A DNA stretch of 64,000 bases from Hyphomicrobiales bacterium. GTDB lineage: Bacteria > Pseudomonadota > Alphaproteobacteria > Rhizobiales > Devosiaceae. Position 1 is the stretch's first letter; every line of letters begins with the position of its first letter. Under the pieces are notes generated by a model, which saw only the letters and a list, made by a program, of their open reading frames with translations, made no database searches and was not told where the DNA came from. The stretch lies in NCBI GenBank assembly GCA_900470445.1, contig UCAU01000018.1, positions 30,123-94,122 on the forward strand, given 5' to 3'. Below are positions 37,617-45,622 of the stretch, one piece after another. The position numbers were made by a program, and so were the translations under genes.

Positions 37617-38633
37617 CTATTCTGCGGCCATTGCCGGGATTGAAACCGCCGCCAGATGCGGGGCACGAAGGGTAAGATTTGCAGTGCGGGTGGCGGCGGC
37701 CTCGGCCAGCAGCCAATCGCGGAACAGCGCCACATGGGGCAACCGCGCCTTGCGCGGCGCGGCGGCAAAGAAATAGGAGAACTCCACCGGCTGGGGCGCG
37801 CCGAAGGGCGAGACCAGCCGGCCGGCGGCCAGATCGGCCTCGACCAGCCGCAGTTTGCCCAGGCCCACGCCCTGCCCGGCCAGAGCGGCGTCAAGCAGCA
37901 GGGAGGATTGGTTGAACCGCGTTCCTGGTTCGCCGAGGCGCAGGTCGACGCCATGGGCGCGCAGCCAGGATGGCCAATCGGGGCAGGACGCATCGCGCTC
38001 CGGGCCGTCTTCGTGCAGGAGCGGCACGCCGAGCAGGGCATTGGCCCCGCGGGAGAGGCCATGCTGTTCGGCCAAAGCGGGGCTGCAGACGGGCAGCACG
38101 GCCTCGGAGAAGAGCTTGTCGACCGCAAGGCCGGGATAGGCGCCAAGGCCGTAGCGGATGACGCAATCGGTGTCGTCGCGGGAGGGATCGACCAGCTTGA
38201 CCGAGGCGTCGAGCAGCACTTCGAGATCGGGCGCGCGCCGGCGCAGCGCCGCGAGGCGCGGCACCAGCCATTTGCTGGCAAAAGAGGGCGCCACCGAAAT
38301 CCTGATCGGCGCGGCTTCGCCCGCCGTGGTCAGGCGCGCCATGGTATCCAGCACGCGATCGAATGCGTCGGTGAGGCCGGGCATCAGTGTCTTGCCCGTA
38401 TCGGTCAGCTCGAGCTGGCCCCGATTACGCAGGAACAGGGCCTGGCCGACATAATCTTCCAATAGGCGAATTTGCTGGCCGATGGCGGCGGAGGTGACAT
38501 GCAGTTCATCGGCGGCGCGGGTGAAACTCAGATGGCGCGCCGTGGCGACAAAGGCCCGCAACGAGGTCAATGGGGGCAGCCGCGCCAGGGTTGGCGGCAT
38601 GGATCGGACACGGGGGCGCGCTGCAATGTTCAT
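37617..38633 (-). CDS. LysR family transcriptional regulator (GcvA-like)
   Basis: A 338-aa LysR regulator. The winged HTH reads PLTSLRAFVATARHLSFTRAADELHVTSAAIGQQIRLLE. The sensor domain carries ISVAPSFASKWLVPRL and ends in a Trp-free tail. The start MNIAARPRV at 38633 is used; an internal Met at 38600 (MPPTLARLPP) gives the more common length of 327 and is a fair alternative. It stands between a flavin reductase gene and a divergent CPYC protein gene, so it likely regulates one or both sides of this cluster, perhaps in response to a sulfur compound. Confidence 0.85.
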   Translation of the reverse strand: MNIAARPRVRSMPPTLARLPPLTSLRAFVATARHLSFTRAADELHVTSAAIGQQIRLLEDYVGQALFLRNRGQLELTDTGKTLMPGLTDAFDRVLDTMARLTTAGEAAPIRISVAPSFASKWLVPRLAALRRRAPDLEVLLDASVKLVDPSRDDTDCVIRYGLGAYPGLAVDKLFSEAVLPVCSPALAEQHGLSRGANALLGVPLLHEDGPERDASCPDWPSWLRAHGVDLRLGEPGTRFNQSSLLLDAALAGQGVGLGKLRLVEADLAAGRLVSPFGAPQPVEFSYFFAAAPRKARLPHVALFRDWLLAEAAATRTANLTLRAPHLAAVSIPAMAAE

Positions 38634-38963
38634 GCACCCATAGCACCACAAAGGCGCGGCCAAGCACGAGAGCGGGCTTTGCAAATGCAGCGCGACCGAG
38701 ACAAATTTCCTCGCCGCCAGCACGGGTTCGCTAGAACACAATCCTAAAAACTCAGAATGTCTATCAATCTAGTAGAATTGAAGATGCGGCCGACTGCGGT
38801 AGTTCGGGTCCGGCTTGGGGCCGCGCTTTGGTGCCAGGGTCGCCCGCAACAATTTCTATCGGCAACGCATAATAGTCCTTTCTGGACTGCGACGCGGCGG
38901 GCGGCGAGCTTGGCTTGATCAAACCGCTTTCGCCAGTGCGGAAGCTGCCGAACAGGATTTGGA
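38634..38963. other. Divergent intergenic region with regulatory character
   Basis: About 330 bases between the LysR-type gene and the DUF3088 gene. The portion 38736-38782 is markedly AT-rich compared with its surroundings, as LysR binding sites often are. It contains CTATCAATCTAGTAGAATTG. No convincing gene is present. The region should hold the promoters for both flanking genes. Confidence 0.5.
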
Positions 38964-39302
38964 ATGGCCAAGGATAGAATTTTTCTCATTGCCCCCGGCT
39001 TCACCGACCCCAAGCGGGACGATGGCCCGTTCATCTGCCCCTATTGCAACCAGATCGAAGGCATCCTCGCCAGTTTTCCCGACCTGGCCACCAAGCTCGA
39101 GGTCACGCGCCTGCCGTTTCCGCGGCCGCGTCAACCGGTGATCGATCTGATCGGCGAGGATAATCAGGGCCTGCCGGTGCTGGTGCTTGGCGATAATCCT
39201 CCGGCCGACGCTAAGAACGCGGGGAGCCAGTATTTCATCAATGACACTAGCCGCATTCTCGCGCTGCTGGCCGAGCGGCACGGCTTTCCCAAGGTGCATT
39301 GA
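38964..39302 (+). CDS. DUF3088 family protein with CPYC motif
   Basis: A 112-aa protein: MAKDRIFLIAPGFTDPKRDDGP with FICPYC at residues 24-28, where Cys25 and Cys28 form a glutaredoxin-like CPYC motif. Later LPVLVLGDNP and SQYFINDTSRILALL follow DUF3088. The fold is thioredoxin-like by pattern. No signal peptide is present. It is the first of a plus-strand pair with a nitroreductase gene. In this cluster it may act in thiol redox handling of a sulfur substrate, which is an inference from context. Confidence 0.8.
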   Translation: MAKDRIFLIAPGFTDPKRDDGPFICPYCNQIEGILASFPDLATKLEVTRLPFPRPRQPVIDLIGEDNQGLPVLVLGDNPPADAKNAGSQYFINDTSRILALLAERHGFPKVH

Positions 39303-39351
39303 TGCGCCTTGGCTGCCAGCCTGCACTTGTTCACTGCCCAGGAGATTGACG

Positions 39352-40203
39352 ATGCCACTCAGCGCTAAAGTCCACGACACCGCGGCCGAGCGTTTGGCCG
39401 GCCTGCTGCGCCAGCGTTACCGCGCCGATCCGCCGGCAGTGGATGCGCCCTGGAATGCGGCTATCGACGCCATTCTGGATCACCGCTCGGCCCGCGCCTA
39501 TCTGCCCGGCACATTGCCCGAAGGCACGCTGGAACTGCTAATTGCCGCCGCCCAATCGGCGCCGACCTCGTCGAACCTGCAGGCCTGGAGTGTCGTCGCC
39601 GTCTCCGACCCGGATCGCAAGGCCCGGCTGGCGGAACTGGCCGGCCCCAATGCGCAGATCAACGAGGCGCCTTTATTCCTCGTGTGGATCGCCGACCTGG
39701 CGCGGGCCCGCGCCATTGCCGGCCAATATGGGGTACCTGGCGATGGCCTCGATTATATCGAGAGCTTCCTCCTGGCGGCGCTGGACGCGGCACTGGCGGC
39801 GCAGAATGCCGTGGTTGCGGCCGATTCGCTGGGGCTGGGTACGTGCTATATCGGGGCGATCCGTAATCATCCCGAGGCGGTAGCCGCCGAACTCGGCCTG
39901 CCGCCGGAGGCGATTGCGGTGTTCGGGCTTACCGTGGGGAAACCCGATCCGGCGCGCGCGTCGGACGTCAAGCCGCGCCTGCCGCAAGCGATTGTGCTGC
40001 ACCGCGAGCGCTATGGCGCCAGCACGCGCCCGGATGAGCTGGCGGCCTATAATGGAGCGCTGCGCCAGTTCCAGGCGGAGCAGAAAATGGCGCCCATCGA
40101 CTGGACGGAACAGGTGAGCCGCCGCATCGGCACGAGCGCGGCCCTCAAGGGGCGCGAGCGCCTGACCGAGGTGCTGCGCCGGCTCGGCTTCAAGCTGCTT
40201 TAG
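39352..40203 (+). CDS. Nitroreductase / NADPH-dependent flavin oxidoreductase (NfsA/FRP-like)
   Basis: A 283-aa nitroreductase-family protein. DHRSARAYLPG holds the Arg of FMN phosphate binding, AAQSAPTSSNLQAWSVVAV the FMN-ribityl segment, and DSLGLGTCYIGAIRNHPE plus FGLTVGKPD follow the NfsA/FRP pattern. The C-terminal extension with RYGAS is typical of the NfsA subclass. The start MPLSAKVHD at 39352 follows GGAG. It may supply reduced flavin or detoxify an electrophile; it sits 49 bases after the DUF3088 gene. Confidence 0.88.
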   Translation: MPLSAKVHDTAAERLAGLLRQRYRADPPAVDAPWNAAIDAILDHRSARAYLPGTLPEGTLELLIAAAQSAPTSSNLQAWSVVAVSDPDRKARLAELAGPNAQINEAPLFLVWIADLARARAIAGQYGVPGDGLDYIESFLLAALDAALAAQNAVVAADSLGLGTCYIGAIRNHPEAVAAELGLPPEAIAVFGLTVGKPDPARASDVKPRLPQAIVLHRERYGASTRPDELAAYNGALRQFQAEQKMAPIDWTEQVSRRIGTSAALKGRERLTEVLRRLGFKLL

Positions 40204-40225
40204 CGATCGAGCCGCCCTGCCCCGG

Positions 40226-41296
40226 CTAGTCGCGCAGCAGGGGCAGGAGTTGGTCGCCCTGCCGTTTGATTTCGGGCAGGTAGGGCGTGTCGGACAGCAC
40301 GAACTGGGTGATGCCCAGATCGCGGTATTTGCGCAGCGAGCGGGCGACATCTGCCGCCGAGCCGACCAGCCAGGTGGTGCCGGCGCCCCCGCCGCCGTAT
40401 TTGCCGGGCGCGGTATAGAGATTGTCGTCGAGCACGTCGCCCTGGCTATGGAGGTCGAGCAGCCGTTGCTGGCCGACGGCGGTGGCACGCTTGTGGTCGT
40501 TCCAATTGGCGCCGCTGCCGGCGGCCATGGCGGCGACTTTGGCCTCGGCATCGGCCCAAGCCTGGGCCGTCGTGTCGCGCACGAGCGTGGTGATACGCAG
40601 CCCGAATTCGAGCGGCGGCAGGTCGCGGTCGAGTGTCTTGCTCAGGCCCTTGAGGCGCTCGATGCGCTCGCGCACACCATCGAGCGGTTCGCCCCAGAAC
40701 AATTGGACATCGGCCTCGGTCGCCGCAACCCGCCCGGCCGCTTCGGAAGCGCCGCCGAAATAGAGTTTGGGGTGCAGGCGATCGCCACGCGCGGCAATGC
40801 GCGGCACGACGGTGGAGCCGGCAAGGCTGAAATGCTCGCCGTCGAAGCTGACATTCTCCTCGCGCCAGAGGCGACGCACCAGGCGCATGAATTCCCTGGT
40901 TCGGGCATAGCGGTGGGCCTGGTCGCCCTCGGCATCGCCATAGGCGGCCAGATTATCCTGGCCCGAGACGATGTTGATGCGCACGCGACCGCCGGTCAGG
41001 TGATCGAGCGTTGCTGCGGCGGAGGCGAAGTTAGCGGGCCGCCAATAGCCGGGCCGGATGGCGATGAGCGGCTCGAACGTGGTGGTGCGGGCGGCCAGCG
41101 CCGTGGCCAATGTGAACGTATCCGGGCGGCCCCAGCCGGTGCCCAGCAAGGCGCCGGTCCAGCCATGGTCTTCCAGCGCCAGGGCGTGGCTGGTCAGGGT
41201 TTGCAGGCTATTGTGATCGGCGGTTTCGGCATCGCCACGGTGGCCGGCTTTGACGTCATTGGGGATGTACCACAGGAATTCGGATGTGCCGGTCAT
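40226..41296 (-). CDS. FMNH2-dependent alkanesulfonate monooxygenase-like protein (SsuD type, LLM class)
   Basis: A 356-aa luciferase-like monooxygenase. Shared SsuD elements are a leading EFLWYIPN, HALALEDHGWTGALLGTGWG with RPDTFTLATALAART, LDHLTGGRVRINIVSGQD and YSRT/YARTREFM. Members desulfonate alkanesulfonates to sulfite with reduced FMN from a flavin reductase, one of which is encoded in this cluster. The start MTGTSEFLWY at 41296 lacks the unconserved extension upstream. The ssuABC transporter genes are not here. Related sulfone monooxygenases cannot be excluded. Confidence 0.85.
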   Translation of the reverse strand: MTGTSEFLWYIPNDVKAGHRGDAETADHNSLQTLTSHALALEDHGWTGALLGTGWGRPDTFTLATALAARTTTFEPLIAIRPGYWRPANFASAAATLDHLTGGRVRINIVSGQDNLAAYGDAEGDQAHRYARTREFMRLVRRLWREENVSFDGEHFSLAGSTVVPRIAARGDRLHPKLYFGGASEAAGRVAATEADVQLFWGEPLDGVRERIERLKGLSKTLDRDLPPLEFGLRITTLVRDTTAQAWADAEAKVAAMAAGSGANWNDHKRATAVGQQRLLDLHSQGDVLDDNLYTAPGKYGGGGAGTTWLVGSAADVARSLRKYRDLGITQFVLSDTPYLPEIKRQGDQLLPLLRD

Positions 41297-41588
41297 GCTG
41301 GGATTTGCCGCTCCAAAGTATCGGGGCGGGCAGGCTAGCCGAGGGCGCCAATGCGATCCCGTCATTTTGGCTAGCGGGCGCGCGAAGCGTTGCTTTGCGC
41401 TGATGGGCAATCTTCAGGCGCGGCGAATCGGGCAACAACCGGCTCCGCAAAGCGACAAGCGGAGCATGGCGGCATCGAGCCGGCGGGTCCGAAGGAAACA
41501 TCCATCCAAGCAGTTGAAACTTGGGCGCCGGACGTGCAGTTTTCCGCGCCTGTTCCGGAGATAAGCCGGCCCCACAAGGAGAAGATTC

Positions 41589-42356
41589 ATGAAACTCTTG
41601 AACGTGCTGATCGCCGCCGGCTTGCTGGTCACCGCCACGCCGGTATTCGCCCAATCGGCGCTCGATGCTGTCAAGCAGGCCGGCGTGTTGCGCATCGGCA
41701 CCGAAGGCACCTATGCGCCTTTCACCTTCCACGATGCCAGCGGGGCGCTGGTGGGCTTTGACGTTGAAATCGGCCGCGCCATTGCCGCGCAGATCGGCGT
41801 CGAGCCTGAATTCGTCGAAGGGCCATGGGACGGGCTGATCGCCGGGATCGACGCCAACCGCTACGACGTGGTCATCAACCAGGTCGGCATCAATGCCGAG
41901 CGCCAGGCCAAGTATGATTTCTCCGAGCCCTATATCGCCTCCAAGGCGGCCCTGGTGGTGCGCGCCGACAATACCGATATCACCAGCTTCGAGAGCCTAA
42001 AGGGCAAGAACGCAGCCCAGTCGCTGACCAGCAATTTCGGCAAGCTGGCCGAGCAATATGGCGCCACCCTGGTGGGAACCGAAGGGTTCGACCAATCCAT
42101 CGCGCTGGTCATCCAGGGCCGTGCCGATGCCACCATCAATGACAGCCTGTCCTTCTTCGACTTCAAGAAGCAGCAGCCCGATGCCAATGTGAAAGTGGTC
42201 GCCACCGCCCCCGATGCCGATTTCTCCGGCGTGCTGCTGGCCAAGGGCAAGCCCGAATTGCTGGCCGCGATCAACGAGGCGCTGGCCACGATCAAGGCCG
42301 ATGGCACTTATGCCGAAATTTCCCAGAAGTATTTTGGCGAAGACGTCTCGCAGTAA
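41589..42356 (+). CDS. Cystine/amino-acid-binding protein of ABC transporter
   Basis: A 255-aa family-3 binding protein. The signal peptide MKLLNVLIAAGLLVTATPVFA is followed by LDAVKQAGVLRIGTEGTYAPFTFHD. Downstream PWDGLIAGIDANRYDVVINQVGI and FSEPYIASKAALVV match the cystine-type TcyA/FliY group more than generic glutamine binders. An AAGGAG precedes the start by seven bases. A strong terminator-like hairpin follows before the permease gene. Given the neighbouring sulfonate monooxygenase, a sulfur amino acid is the likely ligand. Confidence 0.87.
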   Translation: MKLLNVLIAAGLLVTATPVFAQSALDAVKQAGVLRIGTEGTYAPFTFHDASGALVGFDVEIGRAIAAQIGVEPEFVEGPWDGLIAGIDANRYDVVINQVGINAERQAKYDFSEPYIASKAALVVRADNTDITSFESLKGKNAAQSLTSNFGKLAEQYGATLVGTEGFDQSIALVIQGRADATINDSLSFFDFKKQQPDANVKVVATAPDADFSGVLLAKGKPELLAAINEALATIKADGTYAEISQKYFGEDVSQ

Positions 42357-42380
42357 ACGCCTGAACGCGTAGTATCCCGA

Positions 42381-42410
42381 AGGACCGGCCGATGATCGGC
42401 CGGTCCTTTT
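42381..42410 (+). terminator. Rho-independent terminator between binding-protein and permease genes
   Basis: AGGACCGGCCGAT and ATCGGCCGGTCCT form a near-perfect palindrome followed by TTTT. It lies 24 bases past the binding-protein stop and 20 bases before the permease start. Partial read-through would give more binding protein than permease, a common arrangement in ABC importers. Confidence 0.8.
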
Positions 42411-42429
42411 GCATGACGGAAATCGCCTG

Positions 42430-43110
42430 ATGCCACACTGGCTTTCCCTGATGATCGAAGCGCTGCCCTCCCTGCTGTGGGCATGCCTGCTGTTCACGGT
42501 GCCGCTGACGCTGTTGTCCTTCGCGCTGGGATTGGCCGTGGGCTTCCTCGCGGCGGTGACGCGGCTCTTTGCGCCCTGGCCGCTGGCGGCTTTGGTTCGC
42601 TTCTATGTGTGGATCATCCGGGGCACGCCGCTGCTGGTGCAATTGTTCCTGATCTTTTACGGCCTGCCCAGTGTCGGCATCGTGCTCGATGCCTTTCCGG
42701 CGGCGCTGATCGGCTTCACCCTCAATGTGGGGGCCTACACCTCGGAAATCATCCGTGCCGTGCTGCTCGCCGTGCCCAAGGGGCAATGGGAGGCGGCTTA
42801 TTCCATCGGCATGACCTGGCCGCAGGCGATGCGCCGCGCCATCTTGCCCCAGGCCACGCGAATTGCCGTGCCGCCGCTGTCCAATACGTTCATTTCGCTG
42901 GTCAAGGACACCTCGCTGGCCGCCGCGATCACCGTGCCCGAACTGTTCCGCGCGGGACAGCGCATCGTCGCCACCAGCTATGAGCCGCTGATCCTTTATG
43001 TCGAGGTGGCGCTGATCTATCTGGTGGTGAGCTCGGCGCTGTCGAGCCTGCAGGGGCGCCTCGAGCAGCGGTTTTCGCGCTATGGCGGCTCCATCGAGGG
43101 GGCGTCATGA
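42430..43110 (+). CDS. Cystine/amino-acid ABC transporter permease
   Basis: A 226-aa His/Glu/Gln-type permease with about five helices. The signature VRFYVWIIRGTPLLVQLFLIFYGLP and the docking loop AAYSIGMTWPQAMRRAILPQA are clear. The ATG at 42430 is used; an in-frame TTG at 42409 would lie inside the terminator's T-run. Its end overlaps the ATPase gene by four bases. It probably acts as a homodimer, as in TcyB/YecS-type systems. Confidence 0.9.
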   Translation: MPHWLSLMIEALPSLLWACLLFTVPLTLLSFALGLAVGFLAAVTRLFAPWPLAALVRFYVWIIRGTPLLVQLFLIFYGLPSVGIVLDAFPAALIGFTLNVGAYTSEIIRAVLLAVPKGQWEAAYSIGMTWPQAMRRAILPQATRIAVPPLSNTFISLVKDTSLAAAITVPELFRAGQRIVATSYEPLILYVEVALIYLVVSSALSSLQGRLEQRFSRYGGSIEGAS

Positions 43111-43889
43111 TCACGCTGAGCGACATCCACAAGAGCTTTGGCGATAATCACGTGCTCAAGGGCGTCAGCGTGGCCGTGCCCGAGGGCGGCGTGACGGCGC
43201 TGATCGGCGCCTCGGGCAGCGGCAAGAGCACGCTGCTGCGCTGCGTCAACCTGCTCGAAATGCCGCAATCGGGCGAAGTCCGCATCGATGATGCGAGAAT
43301 CCAATTTGCCGCCGGCAGCAAGGTCGGCCGCGACGCCATCTTGGCGCTGCGCCGCAAGACCGGCATGGTGTTCCAGAATTTCCAGCTGTTTCCGCATCTG
43401 ACGGCATTGGAAAATGTCATGGAGGGCATGCTGGTAGTGCTCAAATGGCCGCGCGAAGAGGCGCGCAGCCGGGCGCTCGAACTGCTCGAGAAGGTAGGCA
43501 TGACCGCCAAGGCCGATGCCTGGCCATCCAGCCTGTCCGGCGGCCAGCAGCAGCGCGTCGCCATCGCCCGGGCCCTGGCGCCTGCGCCCAAGGTGCTGCT
43601 CTGCGACGAGCCGACTTCTGCGCTCGACCCACAACTGGCCGGCGAAGTCGTGGAAGTGCTCGCCCAGCTCGCCCGCGAAGGCACAACCATGCTGATGGCC
43701 ACCCACGACCTGCGTCTCGCCGCCACTATTGCCAGCAATGTGGTGTTTCTCGAAAGCGGTGAAGTGGTGGAGGCCGGCCCGGCCAAATCAGTGTTCGGCA
43801 GCCCCAGGGACGAGCGAACGAAACGCTTCATCTCCACGCTGACCGCGCAGCATCCGGAACTCGGCGGCAACGAGCCGAAGGGGCCCTAA
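43107..43889 (+). CDS. Cystine/amino-acid ABC transporter ATP-binding protein
   Basis: A 260-aa ATPase of the polar amino-acid class. Walker A GASGSGKST is at 34-42, LSGGQ at 143-147 and Walker B VLLCDEP at 163-169. The sequence GMVFQNFQLFPHLTALENV matches GlnQ/TcyC-type proteins. It is coupled to the permease by an ATGA overlap and ends the operon 35 bases before the tRNA-Arg gene on the other strand. Confidence 0.92.
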   Translation: MITLSDIHKSFGDNHVLKGVSVAVPEGGVTALIGASGSGKSTLLRCVNLLEMPQSGEVRIDDARIQFAAGSKVGRDAILALRRKTGMVFQNFQLFPHLTALENVMEGMLVVLKWPREEARSRALELLEKVGMTAKADAWPSSLSGGQQQRVAIARALAPAPKVLLCDEPTSALDPQLAGEVVEVLAQLAREGTTMLMATHDLRLAATIASNVVFLESGEVVEAGPAKSVFGSPRDERTKRFISTLTAQHPELGGNEPKGP

Positions 43890-43924
43890 GGCCGCTAAAG
43901 TCGGAAAATTGTCAGTGAGAAAAG

Positions 43925-44001
43925 TGGCGCGCCCTAAGAGATTCGAACTCCTGACCCCCAGATTCGTAGTCTGGTGCTCTATCCAGCTGAGCTAAGGGCG
44001 C
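43925..44001 (-). tRNA. tRNA-Arg (anticodon ACG)
   Basis: On the minus strand the sequence folds as a complete cloverleaf: acceptor GCGCCCT / AGGGCGC, D-arm GCTCAGCTGGATAGAGC, anticodon stem CCAGA / TCTGG with loop CTACGAA (anticodon ACG, wobble A read as inosine), T-arm with GTTCGAATC and an encoded 3' CCA after a G discriminator. The ACG arginine tRNA is essential in most bacteria. No integrase or duplicated 3' end is nearby. Confidence 0.97.
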
Positions 44002-44073
44002 GCAAGCCGTTTTTTGGTAACGGCAACTATCAGCGAAGCGGCCCGGAGGCGGCTTCCTGCTGAAGCGAGCGAA

Positions 44074-44102
44074 CCCATACATGGCTGCTTTAGCGTTGGC
44101 AA
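44074..44102 (-). promoter_or_regulatory. Possible promoter of tRNA-Arg
   Basis: On the minus strand TTGCCA (44102-44097) and TATGGG (44079-44074) are 17 bases apart, upstream of the tRNA by about 70 bases. The -10 match is moderate, and the distance requires a 5' leader. Other start sites are possible. Confidence 0.35.
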
Positions 44103-44138
44103 GCGGGCGGTTGGCAGAATTTGCCCAGACTGTGGAAA

Positions 44139-45569
44139 TCAGTCGGCCCGCAAGGCCGCGGGCAGCACGATATCAAAGCGCGTGCCCTGGGGCTGATCGA
44201 CAAAGACCAGCCTGCCGCCATGGGCCTCGGTGATTTCACGCGCAATGGCGAGGCCCAGCCCGGTGCCGCCGGCGCGGGCCGAGCCTTCGAAGGCGACGAA
44301 AAGATTGTCGCGCGCCCGGGGCGGCAGGCCCGGGCCGTTGTCGCTGACCGAAATGGTGGTTTCCCCGACGCCGGTTTCGACCGCAATGGTGACTTCGGGC
44401 GTGGCTATGGCCGCAGCATTGGCGGCTTCCAGCGCCTCGCGGGCATTCTTGAGCAGGTTGAGCAGCACGCGGGCGAGCTGGCCGGCATCGACATTGAGCA
44501 CCAGATCGTCGGGCACGCCGTTGTTAAAGCCGATATGGGGGTGGCCCACCAGCCGGGCGTCAAAGGCGGCGTCCTCGACCAGCGCCTTGATGCCGGTGGG
44601 TGCCATGACCGGAGGCGAGGCCATTTCGCGGCCATAGTCGAGCACCGATTGGGCAAAGCCGATGGCTTTGTCGAGCGTGGTGACGAGGCGCGGGGCCAGC
44701 CGCTGCACTTTGGGATCATCAAGCGTTGCCACCTGGTCGGACAGCAATTGCGCCGAGGTCAGGGTATTGCGCAGATCGTGATTGATCTTGGCGACGGCCA
44801 GGCCCAGATCGGCCAGATGGCGGCGCTGGCGCAGCATGGAGAAGATGTCGCTTTCCATGGCTGCCAATTCGCGCTCGACCACCCCGATTTCGTCGCGGCG
44901 ATTGGAGGGCACGATGATCAGGCTCGCATTCTCCGGCGCCTGCCGATAGGCCAGCATGTTCTGAGTGAGGCGCAGCACCGGATCGATGAAGAGCCGGCTG
45001 ACCAGGAGATAGAGCGTGACGGCGGTCAACGCGGCGATCACCAGCGAGATCAGCACGATATTGCGCGAATATTCGAGCATATCCTGCCGCAGCGGGCGCT
45101 CGGGCATGAGCAGTTCGACCTGGCTTTCATCCAGGTTCCCCTCCCCCACAATGCGCAGCGTGCGGCCCGGCCCGGCAAAGAGCGTGTCGAGGGCGCCCAT
45201 GGTCAGGGTCATGATATCGCGCTGGCGCATATCGGCGGTGGTGACCACGTCGGGGGTGACGGGATTGGCCAGCTCGATCAACTGGCTCTGGCCCTCGCGG
45301 CGATAGACGATGGCATTGGCGCCGGCCGAGGTAAGGAGACGATCGGTGAGGCCGCGCGGCAGGGCCATGACATCGGGCACCGCATCGAGCACGCGGGCGG
45401 CGACCACGCCGACGCGCAGGCGATCATCGAGCCAGCTGGCGCGGAAATTGGCGAGCGAAGGCAGATAAACAACCACCTCGACCGCCAAGATCACCACGAT
45501 GATGGTGGCGATGAGCTTGATCGAGAGGCCGGAGAACCGGCGGGGCTTGAGACTGCGTTCGGCTGTCAT
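44139..45569 (-). CDS. Orphan sensor histidine kinase
   Basis: A 476-aa membrane kinase. Helix 1 is at about residues 17-36, a periplasmic sensor region of about 130 residues follows, and helix 2 is at 170-192. A HAMP linker runs to about 245. The phosphorylated His264 lies in AVAKINHDLRNTLTSAQ, followed by the N-box NLLKNAREAL (371-380), DNGPGL (410-415) and GTGLGL (435-440). It is thus catalytically complete. No response regulator gene is adjacent on either side. The sensor part shows no recognisable domain. Its partner and signal are unknown. Confidence 0.92.
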   Translation of the reverse strand: MTAERSLKPRRFSGLSIKLIATIIVVILAVEVVVYLPSLANFRASWLDDRLRVGVVAARVLDAVPDVMALPRGLTDRLLTSAGANAIVYRREGQSQLIELANPVTPDVVTTADMRQRDIMTLTMGALDTLFAGPGRTLRIVGEGNLDESQVELLMPERPLRQDMLEYSRNIVLISLVIAALTAVTLYLLVSRLFIDPVLRLTQNMLAYRQAPENASLIIVPSNRRDEIGVVERELAAMESDIFSMLRQRRHLADLGLAVAKINHDLRNTLTSAQLLSDQVATLDDPKVQRLAPRLVTTLDKAIGFAQSVLDYGREMASPPVMAPTGIKALVEDAAFDARLVGHPHIGFNNGVPDDLVLNVDAGQLARVLLNLLKNAREALEAANAAAIATPEVTIAVETGVGETTISVSDNGPGLPPRARDNLFVAFEGSARAGGTGLGLAIAREITEAHGGRLVFVDQPQGTRFDIVLPAALRAD

Positions 45570-45622
45570 TGCAAACCATTATAGGCAAGGACGAGAGGGC
45601 TGTAACCCCCGGCCGGGCCTGC

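Noticed and set aside
41333..41375. Two GGCTAGC copies (41333 and 41369) in the SsuD-like/cystine divergent gap
   Set aside because: Six-base palindromes of this sort occur by chance; spacing and surroundings give no operator shape, so no site was called.
43925..44001. tRNA-Arg as an integration site
   Set aside because: tRNA genes are common attachment sites, but no integrase, no 3' duplication and no change in neighbouring gene type were seen.
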